Counted from the stretch's first letter, positions 33,894 to 42,901 are shown. The stretch: 64,000 nucleotides of DNA from Pseudomonadota bacterium (GCA_029782295.1 JAKOVB010000174.1:1-64000), one strand, 5' to 3'. Numbers and translations are program-made. The notes: generated from the sequence alone by a model not told the origin.

Positions 33894-35150
33894 TCAGTCA
33901 GCCGGAAAGTTATAAAGTCCCTTCGGCCTCGGGTAACCGGTCAGGTCGTAGATCTTCTCAAAGAACTTCAACAACCATTGGCCACCAGACTCTAACGATG
34001 GATCGTTGAGTATTGCGCGATGTGAAATCTGCGACTGATGGATCGGACCCCACACTTGGTCATTGGGCATGGCAATGTAAGCGCCCTCGATGCCTGTGAT
34101 CCCAGCCTCCAACGTGAAGGGTGGATCAATTTGTAGTGCGACGTTGGCGAATTTCAGGTAATTGGAAAGGCTCGAACCGAACGCGTGCTCGATCGCTTCC
34201 GAAGGCAGTAGCACCTCGCCTCCGGCACGTCGTTGCGTCAATAAATGCGCATTGAAGCCCCACATTTCGCCGTTCGGAAATACTTGTGTCGACGCTGTTA
34301 AATGCTGCCGGTTGCGGTTCGGCTCACAGATGATCACCCCGTATTTGTTGATTCTTTGAAATCCTTCTCGATGGCGGTCGTGGAGTGGCTGCAAGTATCG
34401 ATGATTCTTAACGAGTGCGAGGAGTTGTGCCAAAGGGATCGGCGCTGTAAAGGATCGTGTCGAGATCAGTCGAAGGTACAGTCCATTCGTACTCGAGTAC
34501 GAGAATTGGATTTCATCTACGCCGGGCTCGCCGACCTTGGCTAGGTGTTCGCCAATGTCGAAGTACACCGCCGGATTTACTTTGGATGGTGTTTCTTTAA
34601 AGGCCGGCACCGCCGCGGTCGCCGGTGCGCTCAGGTACGGGCGCAGTGCATTGACGAGCTCGCCGGCCAGGCGCCGCTTTTCCGCCTCGATTGTTTTTTT
34701 ATCGGCATCCGGTGCGAGGCGATAGAGGATCGGGCCGGCCTTGTGCCGAAGGTCAAATGGCAGATCCTCGCGCGCGCCGTAGTGTTCGTTCATGACCATG
34801 ACGAGCGCGCGATCCGTGAGCGCACGCAGTGCGTAGCCGAGCTCGATCGCGACATTCGGGTTCATGAGTTTTTTCTTGTTGTCGAAGGTTGCGCCGACCG
34901 CAGTAACGTCGCCGACGAACACGGCGGACTTGTCGATCTTTTCGAGGATCGTGCGCGCGAGATCGGGACTGCCCGGTACGCCGGCGCGATCCTGGTCGAC
35001 GTGGAGCGACTCGCGGCGTTCGCGCTCGGAAGGTTCCTCGATGTCCGGGGGCTGTTTCAGGGTCTCGATGGCGGCCGCCAAAGCCTCGCGTACAAAATGT
35101 CGGCCTGTTTTTCCGGGCGTATCGGACTGCCAGGACCAAAAGATCTTCAT
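33894..35150 (-). CDS. TIR-like (predicted nucleotide-binding) protein, candidate defence effector
   Basis: Protein of 418 aa. Residues 1-165 resemble a TIR-like domain: MKIFWSWQSDTPGKTGRHF (first strand and loop), EKIDKSAVFVGDVTAVG, and MNPNVAIELGYALRAL, where the Glu matches the conserved acid of TIR-family NAD-cleaving enzymes. The remaining 250 residues are a separate domain with no recognised family (VDEIQFSYSSTNGLYLRLIS). It overlaps the preceding small frame and lies in the integrase operon of a mobile element. Such proteins often act in phage defence, but neither enzymatic activity nor a partner is evident here. Confidence 0.7.
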   Translation of the reverse strand: MKIFWSWQSDTPGKTGRHFVREALAAAIETLKQPPDIEEPSERERRESLHVDQDRAGVPGSPDLARTILEKIDKSAVFVGDVTAVGATFDNKKKLMNPNVAIELGYALRALTDRALVMVMNEHYGAREDLPFDLRHKAGPILYRLAPDADKKTIEAEKRRLAGELVNALRPYLSAPATAAVPAFKETPSKVNPAVYFDIGEHLAKVGEPGVDEIQFSYSSTNGLYLRLISTRSFTAPIPLAQLLALVKNHRYLQPLHDRHREGFQRINKYGVIICEPNRNRQHLTASTQVFPNGEMWGFNAHLLTQRRAGGEVLLPSEAIEHAFGSSLSNYLKFANVALQIDPPFTLEAGITGIEGAYIAMPNDQVWGPIHQSQISHRAILNDPSLESGGQWLLKFFEKIYDLTGYPRPKGLYNFPAD

Positions 35151-35413
35151 GGGTGAAGCCGCCCTGCCCTGCCGGGCTTGTCCGGGCCAAGGCCCACAGC
35201 CCGACCCTGCGCTTCGATCAGGCGTTTCATGAGGTCCATCCCGACGTCCTCAAGCGTGAGTTTGCCCTGCTGACCGGGCGGAAGCGCCAGGAGCTCTGCG
35301 TCGCTGAAGGTTTCGCGCGCGCAGTGACCGTGCAGCAGGCCTGCAGAGGTCTCAAGGAGATCCTCGGGCAGGCCTGGCTCGGCAGCGGCTGCAAAATTTC
35401 AAGCGTCGGACAT
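35147..35413 (-). pseudogene. Small frame with an early in-frame TGA
   Basis: From ATG 35413 the frame reads MSDA, then TGA, then an open stretch of about 80 codons (AAAAEPGLPEDLLETSAGLL, LLALPPGQQGKLTLEDVGM, MDLMKRLIEAQ) ending with a TGA that overlaps the start of the TIR-like gene. The overlap and the coding-like composition suggest a gene. The TGA could be a mutated CGA, or translation could start later. No family recognised. Confidence 0.35.
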
Positions 35414-35433
35414 CGTGGGCGCGCATCGACTCG

Positions 35434-35655
35434 CTATGCCCTGGCAGGGGCCTCTTCATGTGTCGATGGCCCGGTGCGGACCGACCCTTCGGCCATCGCG
35501 GCGTGCCGGATGTCCTCGAGCTGCTCGCCCCACTGGTACAACTCGAAATCGATGTCCGCCACGGTCTTGGCTTCCGAGGCGTGCGCGGCGATGGCTTTGC
35601 CGATGGCGATGATCGAATGAATGTCCTTCGTTTCAACCTCAGCGTTTCTGGCCAT
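35434..35655 (-). CDS. Small protein of unknown function in the integrase operon
   Basis: Protein of 73 aa starting MARNAEVETKDIHSIIAIGK, preceded by GAGAGAG. It is helical (ADIDFELYQWGEQLEDIRHA) with a polar C terminus. It overlaps the upstream 105-aa gene by 17 bp in another frame. No family recognised. Confidence 0.55.
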   Translation of the reverse strand: MARNAEVETKDIHSIIAIGKAIAAHASEAKTVADIDFELYQWGEQLEDIRHAAMAEGSVRTGPSTHEEAPARA

Positions 35656-35956
35656 TTTGACTCTCTCCATTGCTGATGACTTCATTCTGGGCACGACCGT
35701 CAAAACACGTTTGATGTGGCCAAGGCGATTGCACCGAAGGGAGCACCTCGGCCGACTGGATCATGTAAACAACCGTGCGGATCGCGGCGCTCGGGCCTGT
35801 GCTCACGCGGACCGGGGCGGTGGGATCGCCCACCGCCTGACGGATCGCGGCCAGGGTCTTGGCGAGCTCGGGCTCCACGAACCGAGCGCGCTGTTCCGGG
35901 GTGGCCTCAAGCAGATCGATATGCACGTTGACCTCGGTCGCAAACTTCCCACTCAT
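35639..35956 (-). CDS. Small protein of unknown function in the integrase operon
   Basis: Protein of 105 aa starting MSGKFATEVNVHIDLLEATP. It is an alpha/beta-like soluble protein with no signal peptide. Its ATG overlaps the stop of the preceding gene by 4 bp (ATGA). No family recognised. Confidence 0.55.
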   Translation of the reverse strand: MSGKFATEVNVHIDLLEATPEQRARFVEPELAKTLAAIRQAVGDPTAPVRVSTGPSAAIRTVVYMIQSAEVLPSVQSPWPHQTCFDGRAQNEVISNGESQNGQKR

Positions 35957-36390
35957 GCGAATGCTTCCCGGCGCGGCAGCGCCTGACCCAGCAATTCACC
36001 CGGTGCGGCCGGCGAGTTGTGCTCAGGCGGCTCAGGATCCGGCGACGTCCTGCCGCGGTCCGAAGGGACCTCACGCAGCAGACGCTCGAGTTCATGCTCG
36101 GCGTTGCGGATGCCTTGCGGCAGTTTGAAGTCGGGCTCGCGGGCCGCGCGGCGCAGGCAGGCGATGACCGCGTTGACGTCGATAGGCTCGCGATACAGTT
36201 GACACTGCATCGACAGCAAGGCCAGCAGCTGGTGATCCGGCAATGGCAGTGCACGCAGATCCGGCCACAGCAAATTCAGGCGCGCGGCGGTCACCTCCCC
36301 TTCTGCACTGCCCAACCGGCCGGCCAGCGGAATAGCGATCGCGCCGGCAAGCACCAAGACGCCGGTGGCAATGAGGAATTTCGATTTCAT
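35953..36390 (-). CDS. Small membrane-anchored protein of unknown function
   Basis: Protein of 145 aa starting MKSKFLIATGVLVLAGAIAI, an N-terminal membrane anchor or signal. The rest is helical (LLWPDLRALPLPDHQLLALL, ACLRRAAREPDFKLPQGIRN) and Pro-rich toward the end. Longer versions of this frame exist, but the anchor and the spacing to the upstream gene (8 bp) favour this start. No family recognised. Confidence 0.6.
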   Translation of the reverse strand: MKSKFLIATGVLVLAGAIAIPLAGRLGSAEGEVTAARLNLLWPDLRALPLPDHQLLALLSMQCQLYREPIDVNAVIACLRRAAREPDFKLPQGIRNAEHELERLLREVPSDRGRTSPDPEPPEHNSPAAPGELLGQALPRREAFA

Positions 36391-36398
36391 GGGAAGAC

Positions 36399-36668
36399 TC
36401 ACGAGGGCACCTGGGTGTCGCGACCTTCGAGGATAGCGTGTGCAGAGGCCGCGGCCTTTTTCTTCAATTCGGCTCGCAGACTCCGGCACCGGCGCGGCCC
36501 CAGCGTGGTGAAGTAAAGGATCTGCCGCACCGTCGGCAGCGGCTTGCCGCCGATGTCGACGAGCTCGAGCTGCCCATTGGCGGCGAGCTGGACCCGCGTG
36601 CCCGCCGGCGACGGTGGAATCGGAGCTGCCCGGTCGCGCAGCAGCTGCCGCGCCTGGTTCGGATTCAT
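36399..36668 (-). CDS. Small protein of unknown function, first gene of the integrase operon
   Basis: Protein of 89 aa starting MNPNQARQLLRDRAAPIPPS, preceded by GGGAGAG. It is basic, with a C-terminal helix (RSLRAELKKKAAASAHAILE). It is the first of the minus-strand genes that lead to the TIR-like protein and integrase, and it faces the kfrA-like gene across an AT-rich spacer. No family recognised. Confidence 0.55.
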   Translation of the reverse strand: MNPNQARQLLRDRAAPIPPSPAGTRVQLAANGQLELVDIGGKPLPTVRQILYFTTLGPRRCRSLRAELKKKAAASAHAILEGRDTQVPS

Positions 36669-36769
36669 TGTTCGACTCTCCCTGCAAACCGTCGTTGACG
36701 AGCTCGGCCGCCGCGCCGACCCCGGGTCAGCGCCCGGGCGGCTGGGGTGATCCGGCGGCAGCCATTTTA

Positions 36770-36885
36770 GGCCATTTTGGCGATGCAGTACTGAATAACT
36801 GCCATTATGCTGGATCGTTTCATATGATTTACTACAATATATGTATGCTGTTATTTATGATACGATTCCGCAGTGATTCTCTCGC
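36770..36885. promoter_or_regulatory. AT-rich spacer between the integrase operon and kfrA
   Basis: About 115 bp with clearly lower GC than both sides (contains TATGATTTACTACAATATAT and TTATTTATGATACG). It probably holds the divergent promoters of the element, and possibly a binding site for the KfrA-like protein. No exact -35/-10 pair can be defended. Bases 36669-36769 and 36886-37042 show no gene. Confidence 0.4.
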
Positions 36886-37042
36886 CCTCTAAAGCCGATG
36901 AATTGCGCGCCCGGCCGCCGGCGCGGTGGTGCCGCCCGGGACTGCCGCGCCGGGCTCGTACCTTGAAATTTCCAGGTTCGAGACCTGTTTTGACGCCGGC
37001 GGCGCCGCTGGGGGCGATCCGCAGCCCCCGGGAGGCGGTGGC

Positions 37043-37783
37043 ATGACCGGCACCGACCAAGCCGCCAGCCTCCCCGCTCGACGCTTGCCAGGGCGCGCCG
37101 GGACCACCCTGGACCAAGTGCTCCAGGCGGCCGACGCAGTGGTGAGGAGCGGTAAGCGGCCCACGATCGAGCGTGTGCGGCAAGAGCTTGGCCACGGCTC
37201 TCCCAACACCATCAATCCGCTCTTGGACCAGTGGTGGTCCCGACTGGGCGCGCGTCTGCAGGTAGGACCAGCCGCCCTGCAGCGCCTCCCAGAAGGCGCG
37301 CTGCACGTTCTGGAGGCGCTGTTCATCCAACTGCTCGAGAACGCCCGCAGCCAGGCGGCCGACGAGCTGGCGTCGACACGCAGCTCCGTTGAGCAATCCC
37401 GCAGCGACCTGAAGACCCGATCGCACGTACTGTCCTTACGCGAAGGCGAGCTCGAGGAGCGACTCAAGGAACGCGCCCGATCCCTCGATGCGATGCAGGT
37501 GCAGATCACGGCGTTGACGGCTCTACTCGCCCGCGCCACCGCTGACAAGGAATCTGCAGACCGCCGAACGGCGAACTTAGAAACTGAACTGGCGGACCTT
37601 CGTTCTCGGCTCGCGCAGATCGTTCAGAATGCCGTTCTTGCGCGCCGACGTGCCGCTCGACGTCCCACGCCGCGAAAGCAAGCGTCACGGGCGCCAGCGC
37701 GGCCGCCGCGCCGCCCTCGTCCGGCCAAGAAAAAGGGCGCGCGTCGAATCGTGCGGAAGAAGCAACGGAAGAAACGGCGGTGA
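37043..37783 (+). CDS. KfrA-like DNA-binding protein with coiled coil
   Basis: Protein of 246 aa. The start at 37043 follows a strong ribosome site (GGGAGGCGGTGGC). The N-terminal region matches the KfrA_N DNA-binding domain (LDQVLQAADAVVRSGKRPTI, QELGHGSPNTINPLL). A long coiled coil follows (residues about 100-200), then a Lys/Arg/Pro-rich tail (RPTPRKQASRAPARPPRRPR). KfrA proteins regulate and organise plasmids and integrative elements. It faces the integrase operon, which supports an element-maintenance role. Its stop overlaps the next gene (GTGA). Confidence 0.8.
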   Translation: MTGTDQAASLPARRLPGRAGTTLDQVLQAADAVVRSGKRPTIERVRQELGHGSPNTINPLLDQWWSRLGARLQVGPAALQRLPEGALHVLEALFIQLLENARSQAADELASTRSSVEQSRSDLKTRSHVLSLREGELEERLKERARSLDAMQVQITALTALLARATADKESADRRTANLETELADLRSRLAQIVQNAVLARRRAARRPTPRKQASRAPARPPRRPRPAKKKGARRIVRKKQRKKRR

Positions 37784-38166
37784 GCGAGGATCTGAACGTC
37801 TTGGATGTCCGACCACTTCTGCCAGCGCGGGATCTCGCGGCATCGCGTGATTTTTATGTCGCTCTAGGTTGGACGCTGGAGTGGGAAGACACTGAGCTCG
37901 CCTTGCTGACCCTGGGAAGCTATTCGCTCTATCTACGTCGCTGCGACGGCGAACTTCCGTTCGAGGACCAGATGCTCTTTGTTCAAGTGGAGAATGCCCG
38001 GGCATGGCACTCGTTGGCCGCATCGATTCTTCCGTCAAACCGATTTCCCGGCGCCCGCCTGCACTCATCGCGAACAGATACGTACGGAACGCTCTCCGTT
38101 CTCCTGGAAGATCCGTCGGGCGTCTTGATCCACTTTGCCCAGGCTGCTGATGCCGGCGGCCAGTAG
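37780..38166 (+). CDS. VOC-superfamily (glyoxalase/bleomycin-resistance-like) protein
   Basis: Cytosolic protein of 128 aa with the paired beta-alpha-beta-beta-beta pattern: VRPLLPARDLAASRDFYVAL and, in the second half, GTLSVLLEDPSGVLIHFAQA. The GTG start overlaps the kfrA stop. Members bind a metal and act as glyoxalases, dioxygenases or drug-sequestering proteins; none can be chosen here. It may be cargo of the mobile element or the first chromosomal gene beyond it. Confidence 0.75.
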   Translation: MSEDLNVLDVRPLLPARDLAASRDFYVALGWTLEWEDTELALLTLGSYSLYLRRCDGELPFEDQMLFVQVENARAWHSLAASILPSNRFPGARLHSSRTDTYGTLSVLLEDPSGVLIHFAQAADAGGQ

Positions 38167-38233
38167 AGTGCCTGCCTAAATCTCGAATTCAGCCCCACTC
38201 ACGGCACAGTCGGCAAGCCATTTAGGTTCACGT

Positions 38234-38791
38234 TTAGATGACTAGGAGCCCCCGGAATCCGCGTGCCGCGTAATAGGATTGAGCGCCGTTGTGATACACG
38301 AAGACCGTGTCATAGCGCCGATCACAGAACAGCGCCCCGTCCAAAGTGCGGATCGATGCAGGTGTGGCGATCCAGCTGGATGTCTTGGTGTCGAACTCGC
38401 CGAGGGTCTGCAGGTGTCGATACTGCGCCTCCGTGAGCAACGCTATCCCCATACCGGTCGCCATGCCAACCGCGCTGTCCTTCGGCTTGTGCTGTTTCCG
38501 TGCCTTCAGTGCTTCGATATCGAAACAAGTGCTCCGGCGCCCTTGGGGACTTTCCGGGGAACAGTCGCAATAGAGGAACCCATTACCATCCGGTGATCGA
38601 CCGATCACGTCCGGCTGCCCACCTGTCTGCTCCATTGCCTGGAGCGATTTGAGCGTTGCCGGGTTTGTGCCCACCCGGTCCAGGATCGCTTGCCAGGTGA
38701 TACCGGCGTGCCGATCCGGATGCTTGTCAAATCGGGCTTTTAATGTGGCCAGTAGCGCATCGCGCTCCTTGGCCGATATCTTCGCTGTCAT
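38234..38791 (-). CDS. DUF4256 family protein
   Basis: Protein of 185 aa, start chosen at 38791 (MTAKISAKERDALLATLKAR). DUF4256 features: FDKHPDRHAGITWQAI, MEQTGGQPDVIGRS, YCDCSPESPQGRRSTCFD, and a C-terminal DGALFCDRRYDTVFVYHNGA. The function of the family is unknown. It is a single gene with no evident partner. Confidence 0.85.
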   Translation of the reverse strand: MTAKISAKERDALLATLKARFDKHPDRHAGITWQAILDRVGTNPATLKSLQAMEQTGGQPDVIGRSPDGNGFLYCDCSPESPQGRRSTCFDIEALKARKQHKPKDSAVGMATGMGIALLTEAQYRHLQTLGEFDTKTSSWIATPASIRTLDGALFCDRRYDTVFVYHNGAQSYYAARGFRGLLVI

Positions 38792-38857
38792 GTCGTGTGG
38801 TTCCGCTGGAAGTGAGCGCTGACCTGTTCTCATTTAGCACTTCGAGATTCCGGCCGG

Positions 38858-41170
38858 TCAATATCTCCATAGCAGCCCCACTGACGGCACAAGTGGCAGC
38901 CAGGAATCGACCGTGCGTGTAAACGCCGAACTACCGCTTGGCACATCAGAGACTGTGTAACGAACACAGCAGGGATTCTCCTTCGCCATTGCGTTGTTGA
39001 CCTCCGCAAAGACATCGAGCTGGCCTCGCCGCAGCGTGAAAGCGCGGGTAAGTCGCATATCCACCGTCGAGTACGCGCCCAGGCGATCGCGGTTGCGCCC
39101 ACCGGTTATCAGAGAAGGATTCGCTCCTGCCGTCAGTGCCAGCTGTGTGGTGGGCCATCCCGTGTGATAAATGCTCGCCAAAGTTCCGGACCATGGGCCA
39201 CTGGACCAGCGCAATCCGAAATTGACGGCGTGCCGTTGATCCCAGCTTCGAGGTACATTCAGTCCGTCTACCCGGTCATCGATGCGCGACCAGGTGTAGC
39301 CGAGCCATCCGCTCCAAGCCCTGCTCGCGCGAAACTTAAGAAAGACCTCCGCACCATCGGCCCGAGCTTCTGTTGCGTCGATTCGCACGCGATCGAATTC
39401 GCTTTCCGGAAACAAGACTTGCTGGTCGAACAGATTCTCAAATCGCGGGTGTAAGTCTTCGTACCACTTTCGATACACCTCGATGCGCAAGTTGATATTC
39501 GCATTCAGATCGTGATCGAGACTCACAATCGCATGATCGGCATGCTGCGCAGGGTAGAACTCCTCTATGCCGTCTTCGACCTCCAGTTCGTTGATTCCCT
39601 GGCTTTGGAAATATCGGCCCCAACTGGCGCGCAGCTGCGCTCCCGAATCGAAGCGATACAGGGCGGCGAATCGTGGACTGAGGTAATGACGGTTCCTCAA
39701 TGCGGGAGCGGACGCGCCATAATCCTGTGTGTCGAGACGCAGTCCTGCCTGCAGCGTCACGCGCTTCCCCACGTCGAGCTTGCCATCCCAGTAGGCGGAC
39801 ATCTCATAGCCTTTGGGGCGCGGCGAGTATTGTCGGCTGAGGGTCGAAGCAGGCGATCCGGGAAAGGGATAATCAGACTCAAATGCAAGATCCAAGTCGT
39901 AGTTGTACTGGCCCCACAGTCGTTGGACCTGTGCTCCGAAGCGATGCGCGATTCGACCGTACCCGACATCGCTATCGAGTTTGATGCCGGCGATGTGAAA
40001 CAAACGATCGTCTTTCAAAGTGATGAAGCGGGTATCGGGCTGATCGACCGTACCTTCCCGTTCATTCGTTAAATCCGTGTAAGAGAAAATAAGCCGCGTG
40101 GAAGCTGCATCAGACCACGCGTGTCGCAGCGTTGCCCAGGCGTAGACATTGCTGTATTCCGCCACGGCCCGTTGCGAGCCACTGGATTTCAGCGCTTCGA
40201 TGGAATCATCCGAAAGAAGCACTTCCATGGATCCGTCCGTGCGCTCGCTGAAGCGGTAGTCAATGCGGCCGAACCCATCCGAGTAATGCGGCCGTCCAAA
40301 CTCATTTTCGCTGAACTGTGCAAGATCGCCGGCATTACCGCGGCGGGCGGACAGCAAAATGTGTCCGCGTCCATCGGAAAATTCCCGCGACATCAATGCG
40401 TTAGCATGAAAGAGGTTAAGTCCCAGCTCATAGTAGCGGGGCTGGCCCGGGCGAACGCTGGTGGCATCGACGATGCCACTCATGCGCTCGCCGTATGGGG
40501 CCGGGAAGCCGCCGGAGTAAAACTCAATTCCATCGATGAGCCGCGAATCCAGCAAGCTCACCGGCGTCATGAAATCTTTGAGGTGAAACGGCTCGTACAA
40601 CCGTAAACCATCGAGCACGATGGCGCTTTCACTGGGCGCGCCACCACGGATCGATCCCATGCTGGAAAATCCGTTCGTGGCCACCCCCGGCAGCCGTTGG
40701 AGGACGCGCAGTGTCTCGTCGGCAAGCCGGGGCGTGTCTTTCACCTCGTCCTGTGTCAGCGCCGCCTGGCTGGGTGCCACCTCCGCCGCAACCGCATAGC
40801 GGCTCGACTGAACGATGATTTCTTGAACTTGCTCAGCCCCCACCGCTGACTGATCGCTGCCGGAATTCTTTCGTTCCTGGAAAGACGGGTCCGCAACAAT
40901 GGCATAGAGTCGGGGCGCGACCTCCGACAGTATCAGTCCGTGAGGAGCGAGGACTTCCTGCGCCAGTGGGGTGCCGCGTGTTGCCGTGGGCTCTGTAGTG
41001 ACCCGAAGCCCCGCCGGAATCCGCTGGGTGCTGTAGATAAACGTCAGCCCTTGCGCCCTGAGCTCATCGAGTACCTCACTAATGCGTCGGCCACGGAACT
41101 CTGCGAGGCAGGTCTGATAGGCCATCAATCCAATCAAGACCCACAGGCCCCGTCCCACCGACACATGCAT
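38858..41170 (-). CDS. TonB-dependent receptor with STN signalling domain
   Basis: Outer-membrane receptor of 770 aa. After the signal peptide comes an STN domain (residues about 25-90: GRRISEVLDELRAQGLTFIY), used to signal to a FecR-type protein. A TonB-box-like EIIVQSSRYAV, a plug domain (LRVLQRLPGVATNGFSSMGS, IRGGAPSESAIVLDGLRLYE) and a 22-strand barrel ending in aromatic residues (LLWRY) follow. The ligand is unknown. It is the last gene of the cluster eptA, ECF, fecR, PAP2, and lies 4 bp after the PAP2 gene, so it is very probably the sensor of that ECF/FecR pair. Confidence 0.88.
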   Translation of the reverse strand: MHVSVGRGLWVLIGLMAYQTCLAEFRGRRISEVLDELRAQGLTFIYSTQRIPAGLRVTTEPTATRGTPLAQEVLAPHGLILSEVAPRLYAIVADPSFQERKNSGSDQSAVGAEQVQEIIVQSSRYAVAAEVAPSQAALTQDEVKDTPRLADETLRVLQRLPGVATNGFSSMGSIRGGAPSESAIVLDGLRLYEPFHLKDFMTPVSLLDSRLIDGIEFYSGGFPAPYGERMSGIVDATSVRPGQPRYYELGLNLFHANALMSREFSDGRGHILLSARRGNAGDLAQFSENEFGRPHYSDGFGRIDYRFSERTDGSMEVLLSDDSIEALKSSGSQRAVAEYSNVYAWATLRHAWSDAASTRLIFSYTDLTNEREGTVDQPDTRFITLKDDRLFHIAGIKLDSDVGYGRIAHRFGAQVQRLWGQYNYDLDLAFESDYPFPGSPASTLSRQYSPRPKGYEMSAYWDGKLDVGKRVTLQAGLRLDTQDYGASAPALRNRHYLSPRFAALYRFDSGAQLRASWGRYFQSQGINELEVEDGIEEFYPAQHADHAIVSLDHDLNANINLRIEVYRKWYEDLHPRFENLFDQQVLFPESEFDRVRIDATEARADGAEVFLKFRASRAWSGWLGYTWSRIDDRVDGLNVPRSWDQRHAVNFGLRWSSGPWSGTLASIYHTGWPTTQLALTAGANPSLITGGRNRDRLGAYSTVDMRLTRAFTLRRGQLDVFAEVNNAMAKENPCCVRYTVSDVPSGSSAFTRTVDSWLPLVPSVGLLWRY

Positions 41171-41174
41171 GATT

Positions 41175-41879
41175 TCAGGTTCCTTTAGCCGCTCCGGGCC
41201 ACAACTCGCCTCGGAAGGCGAACACATAAACGCCAGCCAGAATCATCCAGACCAGAAACGCGCTCCAGAGGTCATGCGAGAGGAAATGGGCGCCGCGCGC
41301 CTGTTGCGCCAGGCCGAAGACCACACCTACCCCGACGCCCAGCACCAGGCCCAGCCGAGCCAGCAGTTTACTGCGTTCCCGGAAGACGAAATACAACACC
41401 ATCAAGGCATAGCCGGAACTGGCATGGGCGGCCGGGAAGCACTGGCCCGCTTTCAGCAGGGAGGGACGGGGCGCGAACAGCGGGATATGCGGAAAGGAGC
41501 CCCCGAACTCCACCAGGTCCCAAGGGCAGTGAACATTGGTCATCGTTTTCAGCAACCCGACGATACCAATGCTCAACACCGCGGCCAGCACGAAGTAGCC
41601 TGATGGCCGCCGGTAGATTCGTAGCGCCGGCGAGCGCAGGGAGACGATCCAAAACACCAGGACCGCGACTACGATCAGCCGGATAGCCCACCGGCCGCCA
41701 GTGTGGATGAAGCCGGTGATCCACCAGCTGTCGGCACCCACCCAACGTGAGTCGTGGAAGAAGTAGGCGTGCGCGATCAGGGGGTCGGCCTGGAAAAACT
41801 CCAAGCCCCAAGCGACCGGGACAAACAACACCACGGCAATCCAGGTGAACTGCCAATACAAACGAAGGCGCGACGCCAT
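41175..41879 (-). CDS. PAP2-family membrane phosphatase (LpxE-like)
   Basis: Inner-membrane protein of 234 aa with six predicted segments. The PAP2 motifs are KTMTNVHCPWD (motif 1 variant), CFPAAHASSGYALMVL (motif 2, catalytic His) and RGAHFLSHDLWSAF (motif 3). Members of this subgroup remove phosphate from lipid A, phosphatidylglycerol phosphate or undecaprenyl diphosphate on the periplasmic side. Being in one operon with eptA favours lipid A 1-phosphate handling, which is inference. It starts 2 bp after the FecR gene. Confidence 0.88.
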   Translation of the reverse strand: MASRLRLYWQFTWIAVVLFVPVAWGLEFFQADPLIAHAYFFHDSRWVGADSWWITGFIHTGGRWAIRLIVVAVLVFWIVSLRSPALRIYRRPSGYFVLAAVLSIGIVGLLKTMTNVHCPWDLVEFGGSFPHIPLFAPRPSLLKAGQCFPAAHASSGYALMVLYFVFRERSKLLARLGLVLGVGVGVVFGLAQQARGAHFLSHDLWSAFLVWMILAGVYVFAFRGELWPGAAKGT

Positions 41880-41881
41880 TG

Positions 41882-42901
41882 TCAGTGGGCGTGCTCGGTC
41901 AGTGCGATGCCCAGCGTATCGGCCTTCGTGTCGTAGCGATGCAATTGCGTCGTGGATAGCACTGCGTCCAGCGCCTTGTTCAAATCGAGCCCGCTGATGG
42001 ACCCGCGAAGCTTTACGGCGTCCGCCGCTGCTTGTGCTTCGCTCGACGCATACACGAGCTTGCGCCCGGTCTCACGCGCCAGCCATTCAAGGAACGACGA
42101 TAGTGAGCGTCCGTCGATATCGAAGGGCGGTGCGACCTTCTCCGTCCAGTGCCAGTAGGCGTCCTGAGCAGGCAATGCGCTGCGAACGACATCGCCAGTC
42201 TGACTCACATGAATGCGCTCGCCTGCGCCGCCTTCCTCGTGTTTCTCCCGAAGCGCGATCAACACATGGCCTTCGCGCACGCCCACATCGACACCGTCGG
42301 TTACCGTATGCACGGAATACTGCGTGCCGAGATGTCGTATCGTCGCTGCCGCGGTTTCGACGGCGAAGGGGGAATGACGGTTTGGCGCCGCATCGAAATA
42401 AATCCCGCCCCGGTCCAGTCGCAACCGATCCTCGCTCAACACGGTGACCGTTGTTCCTTGATCGAGCCGGATAGAAAAGTTGTCGCCAAAGTTCAGCGCT
42501 GCCCGTGTGTTGACGTCAGTGCGCAGGGACTCCCCCACAGCCAAAGACTGCCCAACCGTGCGAACGGAAAAGTCCGAAGAACCGTCGCGAGCGGCCTGCA
42601 GTTGACCGTCAACGCGCACTATTGAGGCCACTGTGACCGGTGCGACAGCCGTCTCCTGCCAAGGCGCGCGCAGCGCTACAAACCCAACGGCGACCGCCAA
42701 GGCTGCGACACTTGCGGCGATGCTCCAGGTGCGGCGCCGCTGAGCGGTCCGATCCGCCACGGTGGAGCGCCAGGCATCGAAGGTAGCGGCATAGACCTGG
42801 CGGCGTGCGTCTTCCGAAGGCTCTATGCGTGAACCCGCTTGCCGCAGCAGATCCTGAATGTATTCGTCATCGCTCATACTGAAGGTTTCAGAGTAACTCA
42901 T
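41882..42901 (-). CDS. FecR-family transmembrane anti-sigma/regulator
   Basis: Protein of 339 aa, start chosen at MSYSETFSMSDDEYI (42901). Cytoplasmic N terminus, one membrane segment (WSIAASVAALAVAVGFVALR), a periplasmic FecR domain (ASIVRVDGQLQAA, LRTDVNTRAALNFGDNFSIR, LGTQYSVHTVTDGVDVGVRE), then a C-terminal STN-like region (FDIDGRSLSSFLEWLARETG, LRGSISGLDLNKALDAV). In known systems it receives the signal from a TonB receptor and controls an ECF sigma factor. The partners are adjacent here. Confidence 0.9.
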   Translation of the reverse strand: MSYSETFSMSDDEYIQDLLRQAGSRIEPSEDARRQVYAATFDAWRSTVADRTAQRRRTWSIAASVAALAVAVGFVALRAPWQETAVAPVTVASIVRVDGQLQAARDGSSDFSVRTVGQSLAVGESLRTDVNTRAALNFGDNFSIRLDQGTTVTVLSEDRLRLDRGGIYFDAAPNRHSPFAVETAAATIRHLGTQYSVHTVTDGVDVGVREGHVLIALREKHEEGGAGERIHVSQTGDVVRSALPAQDAYWHWTEKVAPPFDIDGRSLSSFLEWLARETGRKLVYASSEAQAAADAVKLRGSISGLDLNKALDAVLSTTQLHRYDTKADTLGIALTEHAH

